Shown: piece after piece, positions 4,183 to 5,972 of the stretch
How positions within the stretch are numbered: position 1 is the stretch's first letter
Layout: the number at the start of each line of letters is the position of its first letter
NCBI GenBank assembly: GCA_025061245.1
Contig: JANZKD010000288.1
Location: 1-5,972, forward strand
DNA: 5,972 bases
Source: Candidatus Culexmicrobium profundum
GTDB lineage: Archaea; Thermoproteota; Methanomethylicia; Culexarchaeales; Culexmicrobiaceae
Direction of reading: 5' to 3'
Notes under the pieces: generated by a model
Seen by the model: only the letters and a program-made list of their open reading frames with translations
Databases searched by the model: none
Told to the model about the DNA's origin: nothing
Position numbers and translations under genes: made by a program

Positions 4183-5972
4183 TTGAGCAAGAAGACCATT
4201 GTTATAAGGATTGGTGGAATGCACTGTGTGGCTTGTGCACGTTCAATAGAAAAGGCGCTTAGACAATTGGACGGTGTAATCAATGTTAATGTAAACTTTG
4301 CCACTGAGAAGGCAGTGGTTGAATATGATTCAAGCAAGGTGGACTTGGAGCGAATTTACGATGTAATACATGAAACTGGATATGAGCCTGTGGGTGCATC
4401 TAGAACTGGGGAGAAGGTTAGAGAGATCGTCATTAAGATTGAGGGTATGAGCTGTGCCTCCTGTGCCATGAGAATTGAGAAGACTTTAAGAAGTCTCAAT
4501 GGAGTTAAGTCTGCCACTGTGAATTTCGCCATGGAAACTGCAACTGTAAAGTATGATCCAGACATGGTATCCATACTGGATTTAAGAAAGGCGATTACCG
4601 ATCTAGGCTATGCTGTGGTGTCTGAGGAAGAGGTTGACAGATCTGTTGAGGAAATGAGGAATGCGCGTTTAAGAATGATGATTGCATGGTTATGCACTAT
4701 TCCAATAATTGCTTGGATGATTCCTGAAATGATTTTCGGCCTAGTTTGGCCAAGTGAATTTGTATATAATCTGGCACTCATCCTGTTCGCTATTCCCGCC
4801 CTGTTTTGGGCCGGCCTCCCAACATTGAAGTCTGCTCTTAGGTCAATTGCACACAAAACTGCAAACATGGATGTTCTAATAATGATGGGTACTTTAATTG
4901 CATTTCTAACCGGCCCCTCATCCTTCTTCACTTCAATCTTCAATTATGCAGGCGTATCAGCCATGATAATGTCGTTTCATCTCACTGGAAGATACTTTGA
5001 GGCTAAGGCTAAGGGGAAGGCTTCTCAGGCGATTAGGCGACTTTTAAAATTGGAGGCAAAGACTGCTAGAATACTGGTTAATGGAGAGGAGAGGGAGGTT
5101 CCGATCCAAGAGGTTAAAGTTGGAGACATAATGATCATTCGGCCTGGAGAAAAGATACCTACAGATGGAGTTGTGATTGATGGTGAGAGTTCAATGGATG
5201 AGTCCATGGTTACTGGAGAGTCAATGCCTGTACACAAGAAGCCTGGAGACGAAGTTATAGGTGCAACTGTAAATTTGGAGGGATTGTTGAAGATAAAGGC
5301 TACAAGGGTTGGTAAGGATACATTTCTGGCTCAAGTAATCAGAATAGTTGAGGAATGTCAGGGCACGAAAGTTCCAATTCAAGAGTTTGCGGATAAGGTT
5401 ACAAGCTACTTCGTACCGACAGTTCTGTTAATTGCTTTGACAACATTCATTTTGTGGATGACATTTCCAAACATTATGATGACTGTGGCCAGATGGGCTG
5501 AACCAGCTTTACCTTGGATAAACTTAAATCAACCCATAGTGATGCTGGCCATTTCAGCTACCATTGCCACCCTAGTTATTGCCTGTCCATGTGCATTGGG
5601 ACTTGCAACACCAACAGCTCTAATGGTTGGAACTGGGATGGGTGCAGAAAGGGGAATACTGATTCGGAAGGGAGAAGCCATACAGACAATGAGGGAGGTT
5701 AAGGCTATAATTCTAGATAAAACTGGAACTTTAACTAAGGGTAAACCTGAAGTAACAGATGTAATTTCATTCACAGATGATCCAGATGGAGAAGACTTAG
5801 TCTTGTATTATGCTGCTAGTATTGAGCAGGGATCAGAGCATCCTCTAGGTAAAGCAATAGTGAGGAAGGCTAAGGAAAGGGGAATCAAGCTAGATCAACC
5901 TGAAGCCTTCAAGGCAATTAAGGGTATGGGTGTCACTGGTCTAATTAATGGTGTAAGGGTGATGGTTGGAAA
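4183..5972 (+). CDS. copA: Copper-exporting P1B-type ATPase CopA (partial, 3' end outside window)
   Basis: The visible 596 residues form most of a heavy-metal P-type ATPase that pumps Cu(I) out of the cytoplasm using ATP. Two HMA domains come first: GGMHCVAC (Cys15, Cys18) and GMSCASC (Cys91, Cys94). Membrane helices follow at about 165-182, 194-212, 227-244, 252-270, 410-427 and 451-475. The actuator domain carries TGES (344-347). The sixth helix has the ion-binding CPC motif (468-470, ACPCALG), diagnostic of copper/silver-type pumps when joined to later motifs. The phosphorylation site is DKTGTLT with Asp512. The nucleotide domain shows SEHPLG (551-556) with the family's HP pair and GMGVTG (581-586). 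The final hinge GDGxND motif and the last two helices lie beyond the window. The TTG start is set by a GAGGTGA site five bases upstream. It follows the YHS gene on the same strand, consistent with a copper-resistance operon. Silver could be a second substrate. Confidence 0.95.
   Translation, partial: MSKKTIVIRIGGMHCVACARSIEKALRQLDGVINVNVNFATEKAVVEYDSSKVDLERIYDVIHETGYEPVGASRTGEKVREIVIKIEGMSCASCAMRIEKTLRSLNGVKSATVNFAMETATVKYDPDMVSILDLRKAITDLGYAVVSEEEVDRSVEEMRNARLRMMIAWLCTIPIIAWMIPEMIFGLVWPSEFVYNLALILFAIPALFWAGLPTLKSALRSIAHKTANMDVLIMMGTLIAFLTGPSSFFTSIFNYAGVSAMIMSFHLTGRYFEAKAKGKASQAIRRLLKLEAKTARILVNGEEREVPIQEVKVGDIMIIRPGEKIPTDGVVIDGESSMDESMVTGESMPVHKKPGDEVIGATVNLEGLLKIKATRVGKDTFLAQVIRIVEECQGTKVPIQEFADKVTSYFVPTVLLIALTTFILWMTFPNIMMTVARWAEPALPWINLNQPIVMLAISATIATLVIACPCALGLATPTALMVGTGMGAERGILIRKGEAIQTMREVKAIILDKTGTLTKGKPEVTDVISFTDDPDGEDLVLYYAASIEQGSEHPLGKAIVRKAKERGIKLDQPEAFKAIKGMGVTGLINGVRVMVG

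Noticed and set aside
4062..5774. Several minus-strand frames and one + strand frame (5514-5702) inside copA
   Set aside because: All overlap the continuous, motif-rich CopA or YHS reading frames and are shadows of them.

Overview
The window looks archaeal. Several genes have TATA-like boxes about 26 bases upstream of a start codon with no room for a leader, which implies leaderless mRNAs. Others have GAGGTGA-type ribosome binding sites ahead of TTG or ATG starts. The DNA is fairly AT-rich, and the gene content (a DUF3795-type cysteine-rich protein, ArsR-like winged-helix regulator, CopA with a separate YHS protein) fits an anaerobic or thermophilic archaeon, possibly of the Thermoproteota/Bathyarchaeia side. 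That placement is an inference; no rRNA or marker gene is present.

Layout: (1) 3-86 is the C-terminal tail of a + strand gene that enters from the left. (2) 87-429 has no intact gene, but its minus strand carries a 74-codon protein-like reading frame without a start (133-354), probably a gene remnant. (3) 430-843 (+) is a small protein resembling two repeats of a prenyltransferase/squalene-cyclase alpha-toroid, expressed from a leaderless promoter. (4) 868-1947 (-) is an aldo/keto reductase with an unusual C-terminal extension. (5) 2044-2634 (+) is an ArsR-like transcription regulator, diverging from the reductase across a perfect 12-bp inverted repeat. (6) 2654-3397 (+) is a HAD-superfamily hydrolase, probably in one operon with the regulator. 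(7) 3404-3742 (-) is a DUF3795-like cysteine-rich protein whose conserved N-terminal cysteines are encoded upstream of its only ordinary start codon, suggesting a 1-base frameshift at the true start. (8) 3960-4124 (+) is a 54-residue YHS metal-binding protein, followed by (9) 4183-5972 (+), a CopA-type copper P1B ATPase with two heavy-metal-binding domains, cut by the window end.

Two functional groupings stand out. One is a regulator/HAD operon divergent from an aldo/keto reductase, with a strong candidate operator between them, a possible small redox or detoxification module of unknown substrate. The other is a copper-handling pair: a free YHS protein likely to bind or deliver metal, and CopA to export it. 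I see no CRISPR array, tRNA, rRNA, insertion sequence or phage gene. Most of the window is ordinary archaeal chromosome; no clearly new multi-gene system is visible.
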